From Incurvaria masculella (Eukaryota; Arthropoda; Insecta; Lepidoptera; Incurvariidae): DNA of 64,000 nt. The stretch covers positions 4,779,001-4,843,000 of the forward strand of contig OX335660.1 of the NCBI GenBank assembly GCA_946894095.1. The letters are read 5' to 3'. The translations under genes and the position numbers were made by a program. The notes under the pieces are model-generated. The model ran no database searches, was not told the origin of the DNA, and worked only from the letters and a program-made list of their open reading frames with translations. Positions 48,444 to 58,159 of the stretch are shown piece by piece. Numbering within the stretch: position 1 is the stretch's first letter; each line of letters begins with the position of its first letter.

Positions 48444-49327
48444 CGCAGAGCGCTGCCTGCTTTTTTATTGCTATGCTATTATATTACGTTTACAAACATT
48501 GGTTGTTGGGCATTTCTCATCTACTTGGAAAATCGCTGATAACGCCGTGGTCCACGACTTTAAAATTTTATAATTAATTGTAGGTATTTAAACAGGCAAG
48601 TTTAATTTTAACATTAGATTAAGAATATATTTTTACGTTATTCTCATCCATATTTTTCAGTATTTGATAGCAATTCTTTTCACAATTGAAGTTTTATTCA
48701 AACATCTCATTTTGAGCTCCATACAAATGTTCATGTCCTACACGTAGTTACCAAATTTCAAATATGAATTGCGGTAAAGTCTTGTATGAAAAGGTACTTT
48801 AGAGTTATGTTTTATATATTTATAATGTTATAAATAAGATGTTATTTCATATGTGTATAAGTTTTTATTGCTACATATTGAATGAGAGTTAAATTCACCA
48901 TGGTCCATAAAAAGTGTCTTTTTTCAACTGCCTTGTGTGATACCGATTTGTAGGTCAACCGGGCATCAAGAGAATATGAATTTGGCAACATTCAAAATAA
49001 CGGTCTTCTTACGTTATTTGACATTCGTTCTTTTCCGTTACTCAGTCGAGCTCATGCAAGGGCGCGTTCGAGTCGTGTGCGAGCAGCTGAGAATCGTTTT
49101 TTTCGTCCTGCATAGTTACCGCGATTCATTGGTAAGTACTTTGACTTTTTTCGCAGTAATACATGTATTGTGTCTAGAAATCCATACATAACTATCAAAG
49201 CTACTTTTTTTATGAATTACGTGATCTATTTCAAGATTATGAATTTTTAATCAACCTACAACCATGTGTGATACCATTTTCGGTAACGCTATACAGGACA
49301 ATTTAGGTAACCTCTGCCGGACTGTTG
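48444..49327. other. No gene seen
   Basis: AT-rich interval before the Harbinger element. An open frame at 48937-49191 has no recognisable features. Confidence 0.45.
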
Positions 49328-49330
49328 TAA

Positions 49331-49496
49331 GGGCCCATACGCACTATGCGGTTACCCGCAATGCGGCTAGCCGTCCGGCTGACCGCAGGATGCGGTTGCG
49401 AATGCGGCCAGCCGGATCGCGGGCAGTCGCATTCGCAACCGCATCGTGCGGTTGAAGAACCGTTGCGATTTGCGGTCATATCGATCCATTTCAAAG
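49331..49496. promoter_or_regulatory. GC-rich subterminal region with repeated TGCGG motifs and an 18-bp inverted repeat
   Basis: TGCGG or its complement occurs many times in the first 165 bases and again in the last 240 bases of the element. A perfect inverted pair GATGCGGTTGCGAATGCG lies at 49389-49406 and 49428-49445, about 50 bases before the transposase start codon. Likely transposase or MADF-protein binding sites and promoter; this role is inferred. Confidence 0.5.
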
Positions 49497-51542
49497 ATGG
49501 ACGTGGACGAAGTTGCAGCTATTTACTACATTTACACACGTTACGTAAAGAAGAAAAAACAAAGAAAGAAGTACTGGGTGCATCCTTATTTGCAAACACG
49601 AGATGAGAGCAAGCACTTTGAAATATTTTTCGAAGAACTAAAAAAATATGAAGATAAGTTTTTCGGATTTACTAGAATGAGCATAAAAACGTTTGAAGAA
49701 TTATTGAACATTTTAAAAACATTTATAACGAAGCAAGACACACAATTTCGCAATAGTATTAAACCGGAAGCAAAGTTAATAATAGTGCTACGGTAAGTAA
49801 AATAAATATTTATAATTAAATTTTTATTAAAATAATGTAGGTACACATTTCAAGCATCATCGTCAGTGATGGAATTAAAAAGTTCCAGATAATCACTATT
49901 CTGAGATTTTTCGCTTTCAACAGTTGAAACTGGCGATTGTGCATTCGTCGGATTCCTCACAATTTCTTGAGACGTGTCTCGTCCAAACTCCGAAGACTGC
50001 ACAGGCTGCATGTAGACATTACTTCCTGAATATTGTGCCGTTTGATATCCATGATGGGTATTCCCTCGTCCAACCTCCGAGAAGTTTGTACGGTGAGAAT
50101 AGGGACTATTACCAGAATAATGTGACGTTTGATATCCCCGGTAAGAATTAGGCCTTGGATAATCAATGTTCGAATAATTGGAAATCTGCGCATCTCTAAT
50201 TACCTTTAAAATATCTAATTTACTTTGCATTTGCATATGCTCTGGAATTTTTTTAAATTCTTTTACTAGAGACAAGAAAAAGAGGCGATCGTCGTCATCT
50301 TCAACACTCTTTCTTTCTAAATTTCTATTCAAGGCCCCGACTAACTCTCTACCGATAAGATCATCATTATTATTTTTCTTGCTTCTCTTTGGTGCCCATG
50401 AAATATTTGATGGAAGTGTTTCTTCATTTTGCATAGCTGTGTTACCATCTTCATTTTCTGTAGTTACATTCCCCGTTGTGCTATTGACAGTTACAGTATC
50501 TTTTAAAAATAACAAACTATCGTAGAAAACATATGAAGTCTTTTTTTTTGCCGCTGATCCGCTCTTAGTCTCTTTCGCTTTATGGGCCTTCACAAAACAG
50601 TCGCGAATATTTCTCCATTTTTTTTGAATACTCAAACCTAGAAAAAAACATTGTTTCAGATATTTGGCGACAGGGTGTTCATTCGCAGAATTGCATTATA
50701 TGTTTAAGATTGGAATTAGTACTATCGCCGAAATAGTTCGAGAAGTATGTGCAGCTATATGGTTTTGCTTAAAAAATATATGCCTACCACAACCAACCAA
50801 AGATATGTGGCTTCAAATTGCAAATGGTTTCTCTACTAGAGCACATTTTCCAAACTGTATAGGTGCTTGTGACGGAAAACATATTAGAATTATAGCACCT
50901 AACAATAGTGGATCAATGTGCTTCAATTATAAAGGATATTTTTCTTTGGTATTGCTAGCAATTTGTGACAGCAACTACAAATTTGTGATGATTGATGTTG
51001 GAGCATATGGAAGATTCGGTGACTCAGCAATCTTTCAAAACTCAAACTTTTATAAAAAAAATCAAGAGAACCGCTTGAACATTCCTGAACCAGCACCTAT
51101 TTCAGGAAACAATGCAACTTGTTTTCCCTTCGTTTTTGTAGGAGACGAGGCATTTGCTTTAAGTACGAGTATGATGCGCCCTTATCCGAGAAATAATTTA
51201 AATATTACAAAAAGAATATTCAATTATAGACTTTGTGTGGCTAGACGTTACATTGAATGTACTTTTGGCATACTTGCGAATAAGTGGCGCATTTTTCACA
51301 GACCAATTAATGTTCACATCGATTTAGTTAGTGATATTATTAAGTCTGCTTGCATTTTACACAACTTTGTAAGAGACAGAGACGGATATTCTTTTAGAGA
51401 CTCATTAAGTAATCCACTAACTGAAACTATTGCTCGAGATAACGTGCGAAGAAACAATAGAACTGCTTTCGGATATCGAGAATTATTTGCAGAATATTTT
51501 ATGCATGAAGGGAGGGTAGAATGGCAGGATAATTACATTTAA
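49497..51542 (+). CDS. PIF/Harbinger transposase (DDE_Tnp_4), two exons
   Basis: Exon 1 is 49497-49792 and exon 2 is 50660-51542, with a GTAAGT donor at 49793 and a TTTCAG acceptor ending at 50659. Together they encode 392 residues with no stop, a normal length for the family. Exon 1 (residues 1-98) carries the N-terminal domain before the DDE core. The catalytic residues appear as 'GACDGKHIRI' (Asp about 170), 'FVGDEAFAL' (Asp about 261) and 'ARRYIECTFGIL' (Glu about 298). The family cuts and pastes the element and works in the nucleus with a Myb/MADF partner, here encoded on the other strand. The intron (867 nt) contains the whole second exon of that partner. The start has AAAG before ATG and lies 166 bases from the left end. 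Confidence 0.92.
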
Positions 51543-51733
51543 ATAAAATGATTTTGATAATTACCTAGTTTTTGTTTTTCTTCCTTTGTCAATTCCGTAC
51601 CGTGATAAATATGCACTAACTCTTCCCATGCTCTTTGTTTTAATATTCTATCAGAATACTCTGGTAATTTGGTGTTCCAAATTGCTGGCCGACTCTGGAT
51701 TTCGATGATAAATTTTTCGGTATCGAATTCCAT
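49850..51733 (-). CDS. Harbinger-associated MADF/Myb-like DNA-binding protein, two exons
   Basis: Minus strand. Exon 1 is 51733-51565 and exon 2 is 50637-49850, with donor GTAATT at 51564 and acceptor TTTCTAG ending at 50638. The joined frame is 957 nt, 318 residues, without stops. Residues 1-90 form a MADF domain across the splice: 'MEFDTEKFIIEIQSRPAIWN', 'RAWEELVHIYHG', 'IQKKWRNIRDCFVKAHK', 'KKTSYVFYDSLLFL'. A linker follows, then 'DRLFFLSLVKEFKKIPEHMQ' (a BESS-like helical segment), then a Tyr/Ser/Asn-rich tail. Harbinger elements usually need such a protein to bind their ends and import the transposase. Its intron (927 nt) contains the entire second transposase exon; gaps between opposing exons are only 57, 22 and 22 nt. 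Confidence 0.9.
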
Positions 51734-51974
51734 TTTAGCAGACGTACCACGTGCACACTCAAAGGCGGGCAGCCGCAAACTGAGCCGCACAGTGCGTATA
51801 GCAACCGTGCGGGTGGCCGTCACTCGGGCCGCAGCACTCCGAGCGACCGGAGCGGTCTGCGGGCAGCCGCATCGCAGTGCGCATAGAAATGAATATTACG
51901 TACATAATTGTACTTGCGGTCAGCCGGACGGCTAGCCGCATTGCGGGTAACCGCATAGTGCGTATGAAGCCTAA

Positions 51975-52540
51975 GGGTTGGATTATATGAATAGTAAGCA
52001 TTACTGGTTTACTTGATAAGCCTCTGGTGAAAAAGTTAATAAGGATTTAGACGTGGCTGTTGTCTCCCTCTCGTCGCTCCGGCTCATCGCCTTCCGAGCA
52101 GGAGTTGGACGATTTTAATAAAGGTTCATTCACCTCTGTCTTGACTTCTCGACTTAAATTAAAAAGCTTTTTTAAGAAATGTCACTAATCCGGTTAAGGA
52201 AAATACCGTTACAAAGTTTCCTTTTGATTGGTAGAAAAGTGTTCTTCAATACCTTATTAGGTCAGGGTGTCAAACAGCCGCAGCCGCAGTGAAAGTTCGA
52301 AAGCCAATGGGCGTCGCCAGCTATCTCTCTGAGGGTCTGGCGTGTGCCATATGTCGCGCTAATAATATAAAATAATACGTTGTGCTCCTCGATTACTAAA
52401 AATTTAGCAGAGTACAAAATGTATCTGCCGTCCGGGCACGCATATCACTAGGTACTAACAAAAACTACTTTTTTACAGAAATTACAACGAATTCAGTCAG
52501 AACGGAAGTTGAAGCCCAGGTACCTATGTTTCAATTCTTC
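51975..52540. other. No gene seen
   Basis: No supported gene between the Harbinger element and the interspersed repeat. Splice-like signals around 52478-52519 are not enough to call an exon. Confidence 0.4.
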
Positions 52541-52541
52541 C

Positions 52542-52857
52542 TTTTTAGGGTTCCGTACCCAAAGGGTGCCAACGGAACCCTATTACTAAGCCTCCGCTGT
52601 CCGTCCGTCCGTCCGTCCGTCCGTCTGTCAGCGGGCTGTATCTCATGAACCGTAATAGGTTGACAGTTGAAATTTTCACAAAATGTGTATTTCTCTTGCC
52701 GCTATAACAACAAATAGTAAAAACAAACAATACATTAAAATTAAAGGGGGTCTTCATACTAGAGACGTGATGGAGTTAACTCAAGAAGCTTACTAGCCGA
52801 CAATAGATGGCGCTCATACAAAAGACGTGGTGACTTGACTCAAGAAGCTTGACTAGT
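52542..52857 (-). repeat. Interspersed repeat copy R2, left part
   Basis: Inverted relative to R1: TTTTTAGGGTTCCGTACCC, then a CCGTCCGT microsatellite. It also holds a degenerate tandem pair of about 60 bases (near 52763 and 52823), each with ACTCAAGAAGCTT and a following CTAG. The repeat resumes at 57736 after the inserted retrotransposon. Confidence 0.75.
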
Positions 52858-53013
52858 AATGTGGGTAGTTCAACAAGCAACAAGTACAAAAAACTGCTCT
52901 TGTTACATTTTCATTATTATATTTAATCCGAGCTATAAATTTAAATAAATTAATGTTATTTTGAACAATAATCTGTAAACAAACCTGCTGGCTATAAAGT
53001 TTAATTCGGAGAA

Positions 53014-53772
53014 ATGGCGACTGGTCCGGCAGAACTAAGGCAAGTGGAGAACACTTTCACAACACAGATGGAGTCTTTCAGTGCCCGCCTGAACGAAGCT
53101 TGTGGGGGACAGGCTGAACTACGCAGCCTGCGCGATGACTTCCATAGCTTCCAGCAGTCCATCATGCAGACCCTTCGCCAGCTTCATCTTAAGTGGGAGC
53201 AGCTCGAGCAGCGCGTCGACGTTTTGGAGACCCATTCAAGGCGGAAGATGCTGCTATTGCACGGCGTAGCAGAATCGGCGGGAGAGGACCCCCTTGCGTC
53301 GGTCGCACAGCTGTGTGCTGATAAACTCGGACTCAACAGCATTATGGCGGGCAGCATTGTGTTCTGTCGACGACTGGGCAAGGTGGAGCGAGATGTCGGC
53401 CGGAAACGGCCAATCCTTGTTAAGTTCCAGCGACTGGGTGACAGAGCGGCGGTTTGGAATGCAAAGACAAAGTTGAAGGGAACGGGCGTCTCGCTTTCTG
53501 AATTCCTAACTGCCGGGCGGCGCAAGCTGTTTATTGAGGCGCGCAAAGCCTTTGGAATGTCCAAGGCCTGGACGAGGGATGGCTGCGTCTACGTCTCAGC
53601 TGAGAGCGGTTCTGTCCTGCGAGTTAGTTCAGAAGCTCAGTTGCATCAGTTGATGGAGACAGCTGTGGCCGCGCCAGCTACGCAGAGTGGAGCTGACATT
53701 GCAGCCGTCGATGGAGCGAAGCAGCGGCCTACACGTTCCCGCGGCCAGAGCAAGATAACCAAGGTCAAATAA
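53014..53772 (+). CDS. Retrotransposon ORF1 protein (coiled coil plus RNA-binding fold)
   Basis: An open frame of 252 residues. Residues about 10-75 are heptad-like ('FHSFQQSIMQTLRQLHLKWE', 'QLEQRVDVLETHSRR'), as in trimerising ORF1 proteins. Residues about 76-140 ('KMLLLHGVAESAGEDPLASV', 'IVFCRRLGK', 'RPILVKFQ') fit the RRM-like domain of L1-type ORF1p. The following 'LFIEARKAFGMSKAWTRDGC' region fits the C-terminal domain. The role is RNA binding and chaperoning of the element's transcript. Its base composition is clearly more GC-rich than that of ORF2, which is unusual within one element and might point to a modular origin. Confidence 0.75.
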   Translation: MATGPAELRQVENTFTTQMESFSARLNEACGGQAELRSLRDDFHSFQQSIMQTLRQLHLKWEQLEQRVDVLETHSRRKMLLLHGVAESAGEDPLASVAQLCADKLGLNSIMAGSIVFCRRLGKVERDVGRKRPILVKFQRLGDRAAVWNAKTKLKGTGVSLSEFLTAGRRKLFIEARKAFGMSKAWTRDGCVYVSAESGSVLRVSSEAQLHQLMETAVAAPATQSGADIAAVDGAKQRPTRSRGQSKITKVK

Positions 53773-54521
53773 ACGTTGAATCGTGCAAAAGTGATGTTCT
53801 TCGCACTACCATTATTATCTTCGTTCGGTGTTTGCCTGTGTGTTTACATTTTTATCGCACAGGGTTCTGCAGTATTCTCAGCAAACACTTTTAGAATTCT
53901 ATATTCTACCCTACACTTTTATTTTTACTGCAGATTTCCGTAAATACGTAAGAAGTCACAAAACTCTGTAATAATCGTATTTTCTTTGATCATGTCACGC
54001 ACAGAATATTATTTTTTCTTATTCGCACAGAAAGAGGACTGTCATATTTCTCTACATATTTTAGGTTCATTTATCCATTTGGAAAGGCAAAGGTGTGTAA
54101 ACCTTACAGTCTACTTTTACTTTTCACATATTTGTTTGTTGTTTTTTTTTGTGCTCTCGAAATGGGGAACGGCTTTCTTTGTGCAGCATTATTTTTAATA
54201 CCACTTGTATATTTATATTGTACATTTTAAACTGTGTGAAGTAATGGTTATATCGGTCCTTTCTGTTTTAAAAAAAAAAGTCATTATAAATATAGAATTG
54301 TTTTGGCTTCATAATGTTAACTAGTTTATCCCTTTCGCCAGCAGGTTCATACACAGATTGTTCATCTGTTTTATTTTGAATTAATTAGTTTTTTTTGTTT
54401 GTTTTGTATTTTCTTGTATAACTTACTATTTAGCTACATAAGTTTACGATATTTTATTGCACCATTAATCATTCTTAGATATTAGATTTAAGTTGTATTG
54501 CTTTATTGATTATTCTGTTTT
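53773..54521 (+). other. Inter-ORF spacer of about 750 nt
   Basis: AT-rich and T-rich, without a supported gene. This is long for a spacer between ORF1 and ORF2 of a non-LTR element and may contain an internal initiation or promoter signal. Confidence 0.5.
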
Positions 54522-57512
54522 GTGTTTTATTTGTCTATTGTTATGTCAGATATATCAGATTCAGAATTGTATTACTCATTGTCTCCTACGTCATCGTGCG
54601 AGGAAAATTTTTTTGATGCCTCAAACATTAATTTGATAACCACTCCATCGCATAGTGCTGCACCTCATCTTTCAGAGTTGCTAGATAACACTTTTAGTCA
54701 TTATCCTAATAATGTTAATATATGTCACATTAACTGCCAGAGTATTCCTGGACATTACGCAGATATTCTATCTTCCTTTACTAGCAAACACATCCATGCT
54801 TGTCTGTTTACAGAAACATTTCTCAAACCCTCTCTTCCATCGATTTCTTATGCTCTACCGGGTTATGTACTTTTACGGAATGACAGGATTGGCAAAGGTT
54901 GTGGAGGGGTGGCAATATACTTACGTAGTGACATCCCTTATAAAATAGTCTCTCAATCACCTTCCCAATATTCTGCTTCTGCTGAATACATAATGCTGGA
55001 GCTGCAAATCAACTATTCAAAATTTCTTCTTGCTTTGTTTTACTGTCCGCCCACTGTCAACTACTTCAACTGCTTTGACCAGATTCTGAATGACCACCTT
55101 CATGAATATTCTCATTCGGTTATTATGGGTGATTTCAATACATGCCTTCTAAAAAATGATAATCGTGCCGGCACACTTCTAAATATTTTACAGTCCCATA
55201 ACCTATTTTCACTACCATTGAAGCCAACATATTATGTCAACACTTGTCATTCACTTTTAGATTTAATTTTTACAAACTGCCCTGAAAAGGTTAGTGATTT
55301 CGGTCAGCTTACTACTGGTGGCTTCGTCAATCATGATCTTATATACATATCCTACAAACTTAAGTCACCACGATATAAGCCAAAAATATTACAGCAACGC
55401 AACTTTAGAGCTATCGAACTTGAATCACTCAAGACAGATGCTAGTGCGATTGATTGGATGCCTCTTCTTCATGCTACTGATTTAGATATTAAAGTTGATT
55501 TTTTCACATCCACAGTGGTTGACCTATTTGATAAGCATGCACCGGTTCGTTCCGTCCGAATGAAGCATGCGCCAGCTCCCTGGTTGAACGACAAAATAAA
55601 GCACCACATGGCCAGAAGAGACGCTCTTAAGCGCAAACACAAGCATATGCCAAGTGATGAAAATCTCAGTCGGTACAAAGTTGCAAGGAATCTTTGCACG
55701 CGTTTATGCAGGGACGCTAAACGTCAATATATTAGGGAATCGGTTGAAGAGTGCAGTCCAAATAATCTGTGGAAATTTCTCAATAGTCTTGGCGTAGGTA
55801 AATCCAAAAGCATTATTAACTATAATTTTGCCCTGAATTCACTGAATAATCATTTCTCATCCACATTCTTATCAGTAGATCCGATTTTGAAAGCAACAGT
55901 CATTAACAGTTTGGTCAGCAATCAGTCCTCTACCTCTCAACCTTTTTCATTTTTAACAGTATCCTGCAGCGAAATTAAAAAAATAATCCTCTCTATTAAA
56001 AGCAAGGCTGTCGGCTATGATGAACTGAGCAGAGACTTGATTTTGCCGATTTTAGATGAGTTATTGCCAATTATCTCTCATATTCTTAATTACTCACTAG
56101 AGTCAGGCTCTTTTCCACAAATCTGGAAACAAGCATTTGTCATACCACTGCCTAAAATTCCAAATCCTGTAACACCAAACAATTTTCGGCCTATTTCTAT
56201 TCTCCCTTTTCTTTCCAAAGTTCTCGAGCGCCTTGTTTACTCCCAATTTAATGAGTACCTTTGCAGTAATTCTCTTCTTAATCCTTTCCAATCCGGTTTT
56301 CGTACCTCACATAGCACAACTACCGCTCTTACTAAAGTCACAGACGACATACGTTACGCTATGAATAACAGACAACTCACCTTGATCACTTTACTGGACT
56401 TTAGTAATGCCTTTAACACAGTTGACTTCGACATACTATTAGCTATTTTATCTTCCATGAATGTGTCAAAAATGGGGCTCAGCTGGTTTAATTCTTATCT
56501 TCGTCAACGACAGCAAAAAGTTCGCTATGAAAACCAGTTTTCGGAATGGTGTGACATTAGGGCTGGTGTACCTCAAGGCGGTGTCCTTTCTCCTCTTCTT
56601 TTTTCTATTTTTATCAACACACTTGCCGCTATTCTTTCATGCCATTATCATCTGTATGCAGATGATCTACAAATTTACCGACACTTCTCACTTGATGACC
56701 TGCATCTCAACATTGATCTTGTCAATAAAGACTTATCTGAAGTTCATCAATGGTCGGAAAGATTTGGTCTTCAAGTTAATCCAGCAAAAACACAGGTCAT
56801 GATTGTTGATAGCGGCAAGCTCTTGGCAAAGATTGATAAGAGTAATCTCCCACCTATCCTATACAATGGTATTACTATACCCTATAGTTCAAGGGTTAAA
56901 AATTTAGGTATTTTCCTTGACGAGTCACTGTCTTGGGTTTATCATACGGGTCAAGTCTGCAGGAAAATATATGGAGCCATGCACACTCTCTGGCGTCTCA
57001 ATCGCCTCATACCAATCGAAACTAAAATCAAGTTGGTTCAGTCGCTAATTCATCCTATTTTAGACTATGGTGACATCTGTAATCTTAACCTAAACGAGGA
57101 GCTTCTAGACAAACTAGATCGCTTGCTTAATTATGGAATTCGTTATATCTTTGGTTTGAGGAAGTTTGATCATATATCCACCTATCGTGCGAAACTAAAA
57201 TGGCTTAATATTCGCCAGAGGCGTAATATGCATGTTCTCTCTCTTCTTTACTTAATCTTAAATGATCCCAAATCCCCACTTTATCTTAAAGAACGCTTCA
57301 AATATCTCTCTTTTCATGGTGTACCACTTAGGTCTGCAGATAATCTCCTGCTCCTTATTCCGTCACATTCTTCCACTGCTTATTCGGGTTCTTTTACAGT
57401 TCACTCAGCACGATTGTGGAATCAATTGCCTCTTACTATTAGGGAAAGTGCTTCCTTGTCTATTTTTAAGGTAAAATTAAAATCCTGGTACTTGACATGT
57501 TATAACAATTAA
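54522..57512 (+). CDS. Retrotransposon ORF2: AP-like endonuclease plus reverse transcriptase
   Basis: A 996-residue open frame; a later start at 54543 (MSDISDSEL) is equally plausible. Endonuclease domain about residues 60-300: 'ICHINCQSI', 'CLFTETFL', 'GCGGVAIYLRSDI', 'VIMGDFNTC' (near 203), 'HSLLDLIFTN', and 'NHDLI', where SDH is usual but the catalytic His is kept. Reverse transcriptase about 480-800: 'NFRPISILPFLSKVLERLVY', 'LLDFSNAFNTVD' (near 626), 'GVPQGGVLSPLLFSIFI', the catalytic 'YADD' at 712-715, 'LQVNPAKTQVMIV', 'KNLGIFLDESLSW'. The thumb and a C-terminal domain follow; no RNase H seen. All key residues are present, so this copy may be competent for target-primed reverse transcription. 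Confidence 0.95.
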   Translation: MFYLSIVMSDISDSELYYSLSPTSSCEENFFDASNINLITTPSHSAAPHLSELLDNTFSHYPNNVNICHINCQSIPGHYADILSSFTSKHIHACLFTETFLKPSLPSISYALPGYVLLRNDRIGKGCGGVAIYLRSDIPYKIVSQSPSQYSASAEYIMLELQINYSKFLLALFYCPPTVNYFNCFDQILNDHLHEYSHSVIMGDFNTCLLKNDNRAGTLLNILQSHNLFSLPLKPTYYVNTCHSLLDLIFTNCPEKVSDFGQLTTGGFVNHDLIYISYKLKSPRYKPKILQQRNFRAIELESLKTDASAIDWMPLLHATDLDIKVDFFTSTVVDLFDKHAPVRSVRMKHAPAPWLNDKIKHHMARRDALKRKHKHMPSDENLSRYKVARNLCTRLCRDAKRQYIRESVEECSPNNLWKFLNSLGVGKSKSIINYNFALNSLNNHFSSTFLSVDPILKATVINSLVSNQSSTSQPFSFLTVSCSEIKKIILSIKSKAVGYDELSRDLILPILDELLPIISHILNYSLESGSFPQIWKQAFVIPLPKIPNPVTPNNFRPISILPFLSKVLERLVYSQFNEYLCSNSLLNPFQSGFRTSHSTTTALTKVTDDIRYAMNNRQLTLITLLDFSNAFNTVDFDILLAILSSMNVSKMGLSWFNSYLRQRQQKVRYENQFSEWCDIRAGVPQGGVLSPLLFSIFINTLAAILSCHYHLYADDLQIYRHFSLDDLHLNIDLVNKDLSEVHQWSERFGLQVNPAKTQVMIVDSGKLLAKIDKSNLPPILYNGITIPYSSRVKNLGIFLDESLSWVYHTGQVCRKIYGAMHTLWRLNRLIPIETKIKLVQSLIHPILDYGDICNLNLNEELLDKLDRLLNYGIRYIFGLRKFDHISTYRAKLKWLNIRQRRNMHVLSLLYLILNDPKSPLYLKERFKYLSFHGVPLRSADNLLLLIPSHSSTAYSGSFTVHSARLWNQLPLTIRESASLSIFKVKLKSWYLTCYNN

Positions 57513-57735
57513 ATCAATCTAATATTTTCTGTTTATATAGTTTTAAGTTATCTAATGTTTTCTAAGTGTGATTATGGTGCTTAGTTTTAAGTAATTTATT
57601 GTTTCTTGCTACCTCTTAATATATTTTCTAATATTAAGGTTAGCTGTTAGAGATTGCCTTTGGCAATAAGCTCGCCTTTGCATACTATGTAATAGTTGTA
57701 AGCAATAAAGAATATTTTTATTTTCATTTCATTTC

Positions 57736-57849
57736 ACTAGTCAACAATAGATGGCGCAAAAATTTTAATAATAGCAATATATACGAATCTTGTACTATGG
57801 TACGGAACCCTTTATGTGCGAATCCGACTCGCACTTGGTCGGTTTTTTT
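57736..57849 (-). repeat. Interspersed repeat copy R2, right part
   Basis: Continues R2 after the retrotransposon: CAACAATAGATGGCGC, TACGGAACCC, then CGAATCCGACTCGCACTTGG and GTCGGTTTTTTT, the inverse of the R1 start. Confidence 0.75.
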
Positions 57850-57854
57850 TAATG

Positions 57855-58155
57855 TCTCACTAATGTGCACGGGTATTTCTCATTAACATGGAAAGTTAAA
57901 GTTTTATACACTTCCATGGTGACACGCTAGATTGGTAGAAATGTACATATTTTTATGTTTTTCCTTGTACGGAGAGACTCAAAGGCTTCGTTCGGGTGAA
58001 TTTTTAAAACGTCATTGTCACGAGCAGTTCCAAGTATTTCAGCTAGTATGAAATAAATAAGAAATATCCACATAACATGAAATTACCTGTCTCTGCTAAA
58101 AATATAGATAAATACGTTTTAAGAGCATAAACTTTAATTACGTTTTCAGGTACTG
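57855..58155. other. Upstream flank of transposase B
   Basis: No gene. ACGTTTTCAG just before 58150 could be a splice acceptor for the first coding exon of transposase B. Confidence 0.4.
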
Positions 58156-58159
58156 CGAC

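Larger units (their letters stand above)
49331..51971 (+). mobile_element. Complete PIF/Harbinger element with TAA target duplication
   Basis: Flanked by TAA at 49328-49330 and 51972-51974. The inverted ends match over about 55 bases: CATACGCACTATGCGGTTAC is exact at both ends, and the outermost six bases differ slightly. The 2641 bp hold two genes with open spliced frames. Both the 3-bp TAA duplication and the gene content are diagnostic of PIF/Harbinger. Confidence 0.93.
52858..57735 (+). mobile_element. Non-LTR retrotransposon (Jockey/CR1-like), apparently full length
   Basis: Flanked by ACTAGT (52852-52857 and 57736-57741), the likely target duplication inside repeat R2. It has two open reading frames and ends with a TTTCATTTCATTTC tail. 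The 5' leader is about 156 nt. Clade assignment is tentative. Confidence 0.8.

Noticed and set aside
52478..52519. Short host exon with acceptor TTTTACAG and donor GTACCT
   Set aside because: Only 42 nt, with no neighbouring exon and no recognisable product.
53184..53564. 126-residue frame on the minus strand within ORF1
   Set aside because: Antisense shadow of the GC-rich ORF1.
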